DNA of 60,000 bases from Owenia fusiformis (taxonomy: Eukaryota > Annelida > Polychaeta > Sabellida > Oweniidae), in contig CAIIXF020000011.1 in the NCBI GenBank assembly GCA_903813345.2, positions 13,501,754 to 13,561,753 of the forward strand, read 5' to 3'. The first letter of the stretch is position 1. Every line of letters begins with the position of its first letter. Shown here in pieces: positions 34,015-45,423 of this stretch. The notes beneath the pieces are model-generated. The model was not told the origin of the DNA, did not search any database, and saw nothing but the letters and a program-made list of their open reading frames with translations. Position numbers and translations under genes: made by a program.

Positions 34015-34610
34015 ATGGCTTATCTTTCAGGGGATTGCTCATTTTCCAGCGGGTGGCTCATCTCTCAGCGGGTGGATCATCTTCCAGCAGGTTGCTCAAT
34101 TGCCAGCAGGTGGATTGCTCATCTTGCAGTGGGTTGTTCATCTTCCATTTGGTTGCTCTTCTTCCAGTTGGTTGCTCTTCTTCCAGTTGGTTGCTCTTCT
34201 TTCAGTTGGTTGCTATTCTTCCAGTTGGTTGCTATTCTTCCAGTTGGTTGCTCTTCTTTCAGTTGGTTGCTCTTCTTTCAGTTGGTTGCTCTTCTTCCGG
34301 TTGGTTGCTCTTCTTCCGGTTGGTTGCTCTTCTTCCGGTTGGTTGCTCTTCTTCCAGTTGGTTGTTCTTATTCCAGTGGGTTGTTCATCTTCCAGTGGGT
34401 TGTTCATCTTCCAGTGGGTTGTTCATCTTCCAGTGAGTTGTTCATCTTCCAGTGAGTTGTTCATCTTCCAGTGAGTTGTTCATCTTCCAGTGAGTTGTTC
34501 ATCTTCCAGTGAGTTGCTCATCTTCCAGTGAGTTGCTCATCTTCCAGTGGGTTGCTCATCTTCCAGCGGGTGAATTATCTTCCAGCGGTTGAATAATCTT
34601 TCAGTGGGTG
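34015..34610. repeat. 19-bp minisatellite, unit 1 (~31 copies)
   Basis: The consensus is GGTTGCTCTTCTTCCAGTT on the plus strand. Variants are zoned: irregular copies first, then CAGTTGG and CCGGTTGG types, then GTTGTTCATCTTCCAGTGGG and GTTGTTCATCTTCCAGTGAG types. All three plus frames are open because 19 is not a multiple of three and each frame reads the same 19-residue cycle. Copy number is length divided by 19. Confidence 0.9.
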
Positions 34611-36094
34611 GGTCATCACCTAGCAGTTGGATCATCTTCAAGGTTGCCATCTTCCACCAGATAGATCATCTTCAACTGGGAACTTGGCTTTCCAATGGGG
34701 GACTTGTCTTGCAGTGTGTGGCTTCCAGTGTGTGGCTCAGGTACTAGTGGGCTGATCACCTCCAAGCTAAAGGTAAATCTGGAAGAAATATTGTACATTA
34801 GGAAATAAAAATACTGTACTTACTTGAACCCCACATCCTAGAGATAATCTTCCATCCCGGGCAATGCTTCTTCAGTAACACACAGATATCACCAGAATAA
34901 CAATATCCTATGTAGAAACAGGCGTTGCAGGCAGATGGTGCATATTGAAGTTACTCTCATAAACTTGTAGAAAAGGACAGAAACTTATCTTCAGTGGAAG
35001 AGGAGTGCATCTGAAAGTAAATACAAAATAGGAAAAGTTAAGCAATGGTTTCAATTTTAAATTTTTCAACAAGGCTTCCGTGATCAAGACTCTTCCATAA
35101 CAGGGGATGGAGGGAATGCAAATCTCCAGTGAGATCATCTTTCAGTAGTTTGATCATCTTCCACCAGGAGGATCATCTTCCAGCGGATGGATATCTTTCA
35201 GAGAGCAGCTTGTCTTCAGATGAGTGGCTTTGACTTTTTGCAGATGGCTCATAATCTGGTAGATGGCTCATATTCAAGGAGCTGGCCAATATTCTAGTGG
35301 GTGCCTCATCTCCAGTGGATGGCTCGTCGTCAAATGATTCTGCATCTTTATTAGGGTGACTCCTCTTCCAGGGGATGGATGATCTTCCAGGGGATGATCT
35401 TCCAGGGGATGGTTGATCTTCAAGGGGATGGATGATCTTCCAGACAGCATTTTCTGTTCCAGTTGGTTACATGGCTTCCAGTTTGTGGCTCAGATTCTAT
35501 TCGGCTGATCAACCCCATGCTAAAGGCAAATCTGAAATACTGTAAATTTGGAAATAAAACTTCAGTACTTACTTGAACAGGATCCTGGAGACTTCTCTAA
35601 TCTTGAACAAAGCTACCGCAGTCGCACAAGGACATCACCAGAATAACAACATCATATGTAGATACAGGTGCTACAGACAACAGGTGCTTATTGTAGTTAC
35701 GATTTGAAACATCCCGGAAAGGGTAGAAATTTTAACTTCCAGGGTAAGAGGAGTGCATCTGTAAGTACATATAAAATAGGAAGTCAGCAATGATTTAAAT
35801 TTTGATTTGTTGTTGCATTGCCAAAATGATTGAGCCACTTACTGAACAAGTGGAGGAGGGAATGCAAGACATTCCTTTTATTGATTCTAGTAAATCTATC
35901 ATGTTCTTCACCCCTCCCGGCTCAAGATTTACATCATCAAATCAACTAACTGCCTTAACAGAAGTATCTCTGTAGAAGTGAATTGTGGTCTATATATTTT
36001 TAGAACATGAATTAAAATTATGTTTTTGAACATTGAATTACCCCCCACCCCAAGCCCAATATAATGAATAGTTTTATTCATTTTTTACCCTTAC

Positions 36095-36250
36095 CTGTGT
36101 GGGTGTAGCATTCCTGTTGTTTCTTTAGTTGCACACACCTATTAGTACAGGCAGTAGCAATATGCTTTGTAGATCCATACACTGCAAACAGCTGACCCAA
36201 ATCATTGATCCACTTTGAAAGACCACAACCAGGGTAGAAATTGTTATGAC
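36095..36250 (-). CDS. 156-nt exon-like block, unit 1
   Basis: On the minus strand it starts after ACTTTCAG and ends at CACACAG before GTAAGGG. In one frame all 51 codons are open, including FYPGCGLSKWIND and HIATACTNRCVQLKKQQECY (unit 2 wording); unit 1 has LGQLFAVYGS in place of LDQLFAVYVS. Four Cys residues are notable. Length is a multiple of three. A second frame is also open over 60 codons, so the coding call is uncertain. The protein family is not recognised. Confidence 0.3.
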
Positions 36251-37598
36251 CTGAAAGTACTTAAAAAAAGAAAAAAAAGTCAGCAATGATTTGACTTTTT
36301 TCCTTAAAAGAAACAAGCAAATATACCCATTTCACTGAAATGGCCATTTTTCAGATGTGAGTACATTAACATATAACTTTTAAGAAAATGCATGAACATG
36401 TGAAATGTCACCACTGGCCATTTGTTAAAGATGCACTTGGTTACAGTAAGCCGAACACTAACCCATCAGTTTGAGAATATAACATTATGTCAACACTTCT
36501 GTAGTGACATAAAAATCAAATCATTGCCCAGTAAGTACAGTTTACTAAAAAACTATGAACAAAAATCATATCATTACTGAATAAATTTTCAAATTGTTAC
36601 TTTAAAAGCTAGCATTATAGTATTCAAATGATCAAGACCAAATTGATAGAGCTAGAACTATTTTGTTGGTAAGTTTCCAAAGTCTCAGAATGAAAATTAC
36701 CAAACACATGCAAACAGAACCACTGTTCCTTGTGTTGCAGCCAAGAACCTGCTTTGCTGGAAATACAAAAAAGATGCTGTAGTACTTGTTAATATTACAA
36801 TTTAAATATATTGCAAAAATTCAAATCAATTAGGAGGGATGGAGTAAGGTACATGTATACATAGAAATACATCTTAACTAGGTAAAAAATACTGCTTCCA
36901 GCACTGTATAGCTGATTCTTCTGGTGGGTGTATGATCCTGTGAAAAGAGAATTCATTTATTAGTAACTTCCGCATGCAACAGTAGTAGTTGTAGTTCAGG
37001 CAAGGAGCAGTCTTTAACCCTCTTCAAAACACCTGCAATGAGAAAATTATTTTACTGTCTACCTTAACTCCAAAGCATGCAAGGGATTATTATTTGCAAA
37101 AAAGTTGCCAAGTTGCCTTTATCAATCAGATTCTAGGTCGTAAATACCTAGATGGTTGATTGCTTATTGGACCAAAACATGGTCGCATTAACACTGACCT
37201 CAAAACAAGAAAAAAACAGTCAAATTGAAAAATTGATGATGATTTAATGAAACTTAAGATCATCTACCAACTCGCACCAAAAAAGAGAATGGTATCCGAA
37301 AACTGAGACTAACATACGAAGGTATGTTAAATCTCAGGTGAAAATGAGTTTATAAAAAAAATATGAAGACAATATTTTCCAAATATAGCACACATTACTT
37401 CCATTTTGATAAAACCAGGTGGATTCCATTATTCTTTCATGTCAGAACATAGAATCCGTTAGGAAGCTTTCAAGCCAACACACCTTAACAAAAGATCAAA
37501 CATTGGGTGACCATCCCCCCGCTCATGCTGTATGCTGTCCAGAGAGATTAAGAAGAATAACAAGAATGACATCCTCGGCCATGCATAATTAGGATACA

Positions 37599-38498
37599 TC
37601 ACATTAAAAAGATGAAATACAAGACCATACCACTGTCAATTCCCAATAGTATCTTTACTGTAACACTGATAAGCAATGTCTACCTACCTAAAGAGTACAA
37701 GGTAACATGTATCAACCCCAAGGCCATTCCGTACAGATCCAAGTGAACTCTTGCTGCGTCCTCACGAGATCTCTGGATCACACTATATCCGTCATAGCTA
37801 ACTACTAACATTACAATACGAGCAAGTAAAAATGAGTGGACCTTCACCAGAGCTCAACGATACCCCTCCAGAACGACCCAATGCATGCCGGCACCACAGC
37901 ATGCATTGAAGAAAGAAAATTCAGAATACCTCCTCCTGGTGGGTGCAAGACCCACCATTTTGACTCGCAAGTAAAGAATGCTTTCACCAGCCATCAGAAT
38001 ATAGGCAAAACAAAGAACCAAGCTCAACAATAAGAATCCAACTTGGAAACTGTTGGTCGGGACTTACAAGGAATTGATACCTGAAACCCATGCATCTAGA
38101 GATTGATAGACACTGATCATCAGAATCACGGTGGAGGTACTACGAGGAACATCAAACAGTATGACCAAGTAAACCAGAGCTCTCAATGCAATGGATCAGA
38201 ATGACCCATGCTCAACGATGCCATTCTTAGATATTCCTCAAAATCAATCGGGACAACATAAAACATGAACAGGGGGAGGCCTCCCAACACTTGATCAAGT
38301 GTTAAGACATGTTTAGCCATCCAGCCTCCTAGCAGATTCCAGGTTCCTTCACTCCAGAATAATGGGTCGGCCAACAAAATCCACCGGTTCAATCAAAATG
38401 GAAGGTGTCCCACTAACGAGAAAACCTGCCGCTCCTAAACCATAGATGGAAAACATGTCTAGCTGGTAGATGACCCCATATGGAATACCTAAGATAAC
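37599..38498 (-). pseudogene. decayed multi-pass membrane-protein frame, unit 2 (reference copy)
   Basis: From 38498 the frame reads VILGIPYGVIYQLDMFS... for 49 codons to a TGA. A second frame (38392-38183) overlaps it and gives GGWMAKHVLTLDQVLGG and MFYVVPIDFEEYLRM. From 38195 the first frame is open again for 198 codons, with only three internal stops: TAA at codon 44, TGA at 114 and TAG at 172. Blocks include ALVYLVILFDVPRST, VGFLLLSLVLCFAYILMAGE, SREDAARVHLDLYGMALG and KILLGIDSGMVLYFIF. About seven hydrophobic segments can be counted. All three internal stops are one C-to-T step from Gln or Arg codons. The frame of the upstream minisatellite runs into the first block across two TAG codons. 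It could be a dead membrane-protein gene; an intron-containing gene is less likely because the frames join without clear splice sites. Confidence 0.45.
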
Positions 38499-38607
38499 CT
38501 AACCAAATAACTAAGATAACTCAACAAGATTACTTAACTTAGGTGACAGGAACTCCCTGATAAGGCTCATCTTAAAGGGAGTGGAGTCTAGGGGGCGACT
38601 CATTTTC

Positions 38608-39245
38608 CAATGCATGGTTGCTCTTCTTCCAGTTGGTGGCTCTTCTTCCACTTGGTTGCTCTTCTTCCACTTGGTTGCTCTTCTTCCACTTGGTTGCTCT
38701 TCTTCCACTTGGTTGCTCTTCTTCCACTTGGTTGCTCTTCTTCCACTTGGTTGCTCTTCTTCCACTTGGTTGCTCTTCTTCCACTTGGTTGCTCTTCTTC
38801 CACTTGGTTGCTCTTCTTCCACTTGGTTGCTCTTCTTCCAGTTGGTTGCTCTTCTTCCAGTTGGTTGCTCTTCTTCCAGTTGGTTGCTCTTCTTCCAGTT
38901 GGTTGCTCTCCTTTCAGTTGGTTGCTCTCCTTCCAGTTGGTTGCTCTTCTTCCAGTTGGTTGCTCTTCTTCCAGTTTGTTGTTCTTATTCCAGTGGGTTG
39001 TTCATCTTCCAGTGGGTTGTTCATCTTCCAGTGGGTTGTTCATCTTCCAGTCGTTTGTTCATCTTCCAGTGGGTTGTTCATCTTCCAGTGGGTTGTTCAT
39101 CTTCCAGTTGTTTGTTCATCTTCCAGTGGGTTGTCATCTTCCAGTGAGTTGCTCATCTTCCAGTGAGTTGCTCATCTTCCAGTGGGTTGCTCATCTTCCA
39201 GCGGGTGAATTATCTTCCAGCGGTTGAATAATCTTTCAGTGGGTG
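38608..39245. repeat. 19-bp minisatellite, unit 2 (~33 copies)
   Basis: It starts with a run of TTCTTCCACTTGGTTGCTC copies, then TTCTTCCAGTTGGTTGCTC copies, then TGTTCATCTTCCAGTGGGT copies. All three plus frames and all three minus frames are open over much of the block. The minus strand reads a charged cycle (EEEQPSGRRATKWKKSNQV) and the plus strand a hydrophobic one. Confidence 0.9.
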
Positions 39246-40770
39246 GATCATCATCTAGCAGTTGGATCATCTTCAAGGTTGCCATCTTCCACCAGATAGA
39301 TCATCTTCAACTGGGAACTTGGCTTTCCAATGGGGGACTTGTCTTGCAGTGTGTGGCTTCCAGTATGTGGCTCAGGTACTAGTGGGCTGATCACCTCCAA
39401 GCTAAAGGTAAATCTGGAAGAAATATTGTACATTAGGAAATAAAAATACTGTACTTACTTGAACCCCACATCCTAGAGATAATCTTCCATCCCGGGCAAT
39501 GCTTCTTCAGTAACACACAGATATCACCAGAATAACAATATCCTATGTAGAAACAGGCGTTGCAGGCAGATGGTGCATATTGAAGTTACTCTCATAAACC
39601 CCTAGGAAAGGACAGAAACTGATCTTCAGGGGAAGAGGAGTGCATCTGAAAGTACATACAAAATAGGAAAAGTTCAGCAATGGTTTCAATTTTCAATTTT
39701 TCAACAAGGCTTCCGTGATCAAGACATTTCCATAACAGGGAGAGGAGGGAATGCAAATCTCCAGTGAGATCATCTTTCAGCAGTTTGATCATCTTCCACC
39801 AGGAGGATCATCTTCCACCCTGAGGATCATATTCCAGCGGATGGATCATCTTCCAGCGAATGGATCATCTTTCAGAGAGCAGCTTGTCTTCAGATGAGTG
39901 GCTTGACTTTTTGCTGATGGCTCGTAATCTGGTAGATGGCTCATATTCCAGGAGCTGGCTAATATTCTAGTGGGTGCCTCATCTCCAGTGGATGGCTCGT
40001 CTTCAAATGATTCTGCATCTTTATGAGGGTGACTCCTCTTCCAGGGAATGGATGATCTTCCAGACAGCATTTTCTGTTCCAGTTGGTTACATGGCTTCCA
40101 GTTTGTGGCTCAGATTCTATTCGGCTGATCAACCCCATGCTAAAGGCAAATCTGAAATACTGTAAATTTGGAAATAAAACTTCAGTACTTACTTGAACAG
40201 GATCCTTGAGACTTCTCTCATCTTGAACAAAGCTACTGCAGTCGCACAAGGACATCACCAGAATAACAACATCATATGTAGATACAGGTGCTACAGACAC
40301 CAGGTGCTTATTGTAGTTACGATTTGAAACATCCCGGAAAGGGTAGTCTGTTTTAACCTCCAGGGTAAGAGGAGTTCATCTGTAAGTACATATAAAATAG
40401 GAAGTCAGCAATGATTTAAATTTTGATTTGTTGTTACAATGCCAAAATGATTGAGCCACTCACTGAACAAGCGGAGGAGCAAATGCAAGACATTCCTTTT
40501 ATTGATTCTAGTAAATTTCTCATGGCCTTTCACCCCTCCCGGCTCAAAATTTACATCATCAAATCAATTAACTGCCCGAACAGAAGTATCTCTGTAGAAG
40601 TGAATTGTGGTCTATATATTTTTAGAACATGAATTAAAATTATGTTTTTGAATATTGAATTACCCCCCTACCCCAAGCCAAATATAATGAATAGTTTTAT
40701 TCTTTTTTTGATATGTAAAGCCAACATACATATTATCTCCAAATTGGCTCTACACTATAGCTACCCTTAC

Positions 40771-40926
40771 CTGTGTGGGTGTAACATTCCTGTTGTTTCT
40801 TTAGTTGCACACACCTATTAGTACAGGCAGTAGCAATATGCTTTGTAGATACATACACTGCAAACAACTGATCCAAATCATTGATCCACTTCGAAAGACC
40901 ACAACCAGGGTAGAAATTGTTATGAC
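40771..40926 (-). CDS. 156-nt exon-like block, unit 2 (reference copy)
   Basis: This is bounded on the minus strand by TTTCAG and GTAAGG. The open frame gives HNNFYPGCGLSKWINDLDQL at the start and RCVQLKKQQECYTHT at the end. Exon-like length symmetry (156 = 52 x 3) means it could be skipped or duplicated without changing frame. It resembles, at the DNA level, the other two modules of the unit (TTCTACCCT... and GTATCTACA... words), so the three probably descend from one ancestral exon. A decayed relative sits at 8124-8276. Function unknown. Confidence 0.3.
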
Positions 40927-42303
40927 CTGAAAGTACTTAAAAAAGAAAAAAAAGTCAGCAATGATTTGACTTTTTTCCTTAAAAGAAACAAGTAAATATG
41001 CCCATCTCACTGAAATGGCCATTTTTCAGATGTGAGTACATTTACATATAACTTTTAAGAGAATGCATGAACATGCAAAATGTCACCACTGGCCATTTGT
41101 TAAAGATGCACTTGGTTACAGTAAGCCGAACACTAATTGATTACTGCCATCAAGAAGTTTCGTCCACCCATCAGTTTGAGAATATAACATTATGTCAACA
41201 CTTCTGTAGTGACATAAAAATCAAATCATTGCCCAGTAAGTACAGTTTACTAAAAAACTATGAACAAAAATCATATCATTACTGAATAAATTTTCAAATT
41301 GTTACTTTAAAAGCTAGCATTATAGTATTCAAATGATCAAGACCAAATTGATAGAGCTAGAACTATTTTGTTGGTAAGTTTCCAAAGTCTCAGAATGAAA
41401 ATTACCAAACACATGCAAACAGAACCACTGTTCCTTGTGTTGCAGCCAAGAACCTGCTTTGCTGGAAATACAAAAAAGATGCTGTAGTACTTGTTTATAT
41501 TACAATATAAATATATTGCAAAAATTCAAATCAATTAGGAGGGATGGAGTAAGGTACATGTATACATAGTAATACATCTTAACTAGGTAAAAAAATACTG
41601 CTTCCAGCGCTGTATAGCTGATTCTTCTGGTGGGTGTATGATCCTGTGAAAAGAAAATTCATTTATTAGTAACTTCCGCATGCAACAGTAGTAGTTGTAG
41701 TTCAGGCAAGGAGCAGTCTTTAACCCTCTTCAAAACACCTGCAATGAGAAAATTATTTTACTGTCTACCTTAACTCCAAAGCATGCAAGGGATTATCATT
41801 TGCAAAAAAGTTGCCAAGTTGCCTTTATCAATCAGATTCTAGGTCGTAAATACCTAGATGGTTGATTGCTTATTGGACCAAAACATGGTCGCATTAACAC
41901 TGACCTCAAAATAAGAAAAAACAGTCAAATTGAAAAATTGATGATGATTTAATGAAACTTAAGATCATCTACCAACTCGCACCAAAAAAGAGAATGATAT
42001 CCGAAAACTGAGACTAACATACGAAGGTATGTTAAATCTCAGGTGAAAATGAGTTTATAAAAAAAATATGAAGACAATATTTTCCAAATATAGCACACAT
42101 TACTTCCATTTTGATAAAACCAGGTGGATTCCATTATTCTTTCATGTCAGAACATAGAATCCGTTAGGAAGCTTTCAAGCCAACACACCTTAACAAAAGA
42201 TCAAACATTGGGTGACCATCCCCCCGCTCATGCTGTATGCTGTCCAGAGAGATTAAGAAGAATAACAAGAATGACATCCTCGGCCATGCATAATTAGGAT
42301 ACA

Positions 42304-43203
42304 TCACATTAAAAAGATGAAATACAAGACCATACCACTGTCAATTCCCAATAGTATCTTTACTGTAACACTGATAAGCAATGTCTACCTACCTAAAGAG
42401 TACAAGGTAACATGTATCAACCCCAAGGCCATTCCGTACAGATCCAAGTGAACTCTTGCTGCGTCCTCACGAGATCTCTGGATCACACTATATCCGTCAT
42501 AGCTAACTACTAACATTACAATACGAGCAAGTAAAAATGAGTGGATCTTCACCAGAGCTCAACGATACCCCTCCAGAACGACCCAATGCATGCCGGCACC
42601 ACAGCATGCATTGAAGAAAGAAAATTCAGAATACCTCCTCCTGGTGGGTGCAAGACCCACCATTTTGACTCGCAAGTAAAGAATGCTTTCACCAGCCATC
42701 AGAATATAGGCAAAACAAAGAACCAAGCTCAACAATAAGAATCCAACTTGGAAACTGTTGGTCGGGACTTACAAGGAATTGATACCTGAAACCCATGCAT
42801 CTAGAGATTGATAGACACTGATCATCAGAATCACGGTGGAGGTACTACGAGGAACATCAAACAGTATGACCAAGTAAACCAGAGCTCTCAATGCAATGGA
42901 TCAGAATGACCCATGCTCAACGATGCCATTCTTAGATATTCCTCAAAATCAATCGGGACAACATAAAACATGAACAGGGGAAGGCCTCCCAACACTTGAT
43001 CAAGTGTTGAGACATGTTTAGCCATCCAGCCTCCTAGCAGATTCCAGGTTCCTTCACTCCAGAATAATGGGTCGGCCAACAAAATCCACCGGTTCAATCA
43101 AAATGGAAGGTGTCCCACTAACGAGAAAACCTGCCGCTCCTAGACCATAGATGGAAAACATGTCTAGCTGGTAGATGACCCCATATGGAATACCTAAGAT
43201 AAC
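42304..43203 (-). pseudogene. decayed multi-pass membrane-protein frame, unit 3
   Basis: This is nearly identical to the unit 2 copy, with the same stops and the same two frame changes. One visible difference is KHVSTLDQ in place of KHVLTLDQ. Shared lesions show that the sequence was already broken when the array expanded. Confidence 0.45.
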
Positions 43204-43312
43204 CTAACCAAATAACTAAGATAACTCAACAAGATTACTTAACTTAGGTGACAGGAACTCCCTGATAAGGCTCATCTTAAAGGGAGTGGAGTCTAGGGGG
43301 CGACTCATTTTC

Positions 43313-43742
43313 CAATGCATGGTTGCTCTTCTTCCCGTTGGTGGCTCTTCTTCCAGTTGGTTGCTCTTCTTCCACTTGGTTGCTCTTCTTCCACTTGGTT
43401 GCTCTTCTTCCACTTGGTTGCTCTTCTTCCAGTTGGTTGCTCTTCTTCCAGTTGGTTGCTCTTCTTCCAGTTGGTTGCTCTCCTTTCAGTTGGTTTCTCT
43501 TCTTCCAGTTGGTTGCTCTTCTTCCAGTTGGTTGCTCTTCTTCCAGTTTGTTGTTCTTATTCCAGTGGGTTGTTCATCTTCCAGTGGGTTGTTCATCTTC
43601 CAGTTGTTTGTTCATCTTCTAGTGGGTTGTTCATCTTCCAGTGAGTTGCTCATCTTCCAGTGAGTTGCTCATCTTCCAGTGGGTTGCTCATCTTCCAGCG
43701 GGTGAATTATCTTCCAGCGGTTGAATAATCTTTCAGTGGGTG
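43313..43742. repeat. 19-bp minisatellite, unit 3 (~22 copies)
   Basis: Shortest version, with the same zone order as unit 2 but only a few CACTTGG-type copies. This accounts for most of the length difference between units. Confidence 0.9.
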
Positions 43743-45267
43743 GATCATCATCTAGCAGTTGGATCATCTTCAAAGTTGCCATCTTCCACCAGATAGATCA
43801 TCTTCAACTGGGAACTTGGCTTTCCAATGGGGGACTTGTCTTGCAGTGTGTGGCTTCCAGTATGTGGCTCAGGTACTAGTGGGCTGATCACCTCCAAGCT
43901 AAAGGTAAATCTGGAAGAAATATTGTACATTAGGAAATAAAAATACTGTACTTACTTGAACCCCACATCCTAGAGATAATCTTCCATCCCGGGCAATGCT
44001 TCTTCAGTAACACACAGATATCACCAGAATAACAATATCCTATGTAGAAACAGGCGTTGCAGGCAGATGGTGCATATTGAAGTTACTCTCATAAACCCCT
44101 AGGAAAGGACAGAAACTGATCTTCAGGGGAAGAGGAGTGCATCTGAAAGTACATACAAAATAGGAAAAGTTCAGCAATGGTTTCAATTTTCAATTTTTCA
44201 ACAAGGCTTCCGTGATCAAGACATTTCCATAACAGGGAGAGGAGGGAATGCAAATCTCCAGTGAGATCATCTTTCAGCAGTTTGATCATCTTCCACCAGG
44301 AGGATCATCTTCCACCAGGAGGATCATATTCCAGCGGATGGATCATCTTCCAGCGAATGGATCATCTTTGAGAGAGCAGCTTGTCTTCAGATGAGTGGCT
44401 TGACTTTTTGCTGATGGCTCGTAATCTGGTAGATGGCTCATATTCCAGGAGCTGGCTAATATTCTAGTGGGTGCCTCATCTCCAGTGGATGGCTCGTCTT
44501 CAAATGATTCTGCATCTTTATGAGGGTGACTCCTCTTCCAGGGGATGGATGATCTTCCAGACAGCATTTTCTGTTCCAGTTGGTTACATGGCTTCCAGTT
44601 TGTGGCTCAGATTCTATTCGGCTGATCAACCCCATGCTAAAGGCAAATCTGAAATACTGTAAATTTGGAAATAAAACTTCAGTACTTACTTGAACAGGAT
44701 CCTTGAGACTTCTCTCATCTTGAACAAAGCTACTGCAGTCGCACAAGGACATCACCAGAATAACAACATCATATGTAGATACAGGTGCTACAGACACCAG
44801 GTGCTTATTGTAGTTATGATTTGAAACATCCCGGAAAGGGTAGTCTGTTTTAACCTCCAGGGTAAGAGGAGTTCATCTGTAAGTACATATAAAATAGGAA
44901 GTCAGCAATGATTTAAATTTTGATTTGTTGTTACAATGCCAAAATGATTGAGCCACTCACTGAACAAGCGGAGGAGGGAATGCAACACATTCCTTTTATT
45001 GATTCTAGTAAATTTCTCATGGCCTTTCACCCCTCCCGGCTCAAAATTTACATCATCAAATCAATTAACTGCCCGAACAGAAGTATCTCTGTAGAAGTGA
45101 ATTGTGGTCTATATATTTTTAGAACATGAATTAAAATTATGTTTTTGAATATTGAATTACCCCCCTACCCCAAGCCAAATATAATGAATAGTTTTATTCA
45201 TTTTTTGATATGTAAAGCCAACATACATATTATCTCCAAATTGGCTCTACACTATAGCTACCCTTAC

Positions 45268-45423
45268 CTGTGTGGGTGTAACATTCCTGTTGTTTCTTTA
45301 GTTGCACACACCTATTAGTACAGGCAGTAGCAATATGCTTTGTAGATACATACACTGCAAACAACTGATCCAAATCATTGATCCACTTCGAAAGACCACA
45401 ACCAGGGTAGAAATTGTTATGAC
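45268..45423 (-). CDS. 156-nt exon-like block, unit 3
   Basis: Identical in layout and nearly so in sequence to the unit 2 block, with the same splice-type borders. Same uncertainty about coding status. Confidence 0.3.

Larger units (their letters stand above)
32683..37281 (-). repeat. macrosatellite unit 1 (4,599 bp)
   Basis: Read on the minus strand, a unit contains in order: two related exon-like modules, a 19-bp minisatellite, a decayed membrane-protein frame and small exon-like pieces. The 156-nt exon-like block lies at the high-coordinate end of the same unit. Unit 1 is the most diverged full copy. It has extra short duplications near 35,370-35,430 and changes such as AG to AA at the possible acceptor before 33,899. 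Confidence 0.85.
37282..41986 (-). repeat. macrosatellite unit 2 (4,705 bp)
   Basis: It starts with the same AAAGAGAATGGTATCCGAAA word as unit 1 and is nearly identical to units 3-5 outside the minisatellite. Exon-like modules lie at 40193-40379 and near 39,459-39,650, each followed on the minus strand by a 41- or 45-nt GTAAGTAC...CAG gap. Confidence 0.9.

Noticed and set aside
37599-38498. Organism with a reassigned TAA/TAG = Gln code
   Set aside because: Several stops would read well as Gln, but in-frame TGA codons also occur and five copies share the lesions; ordinary pseudogene decay explains it more simply.
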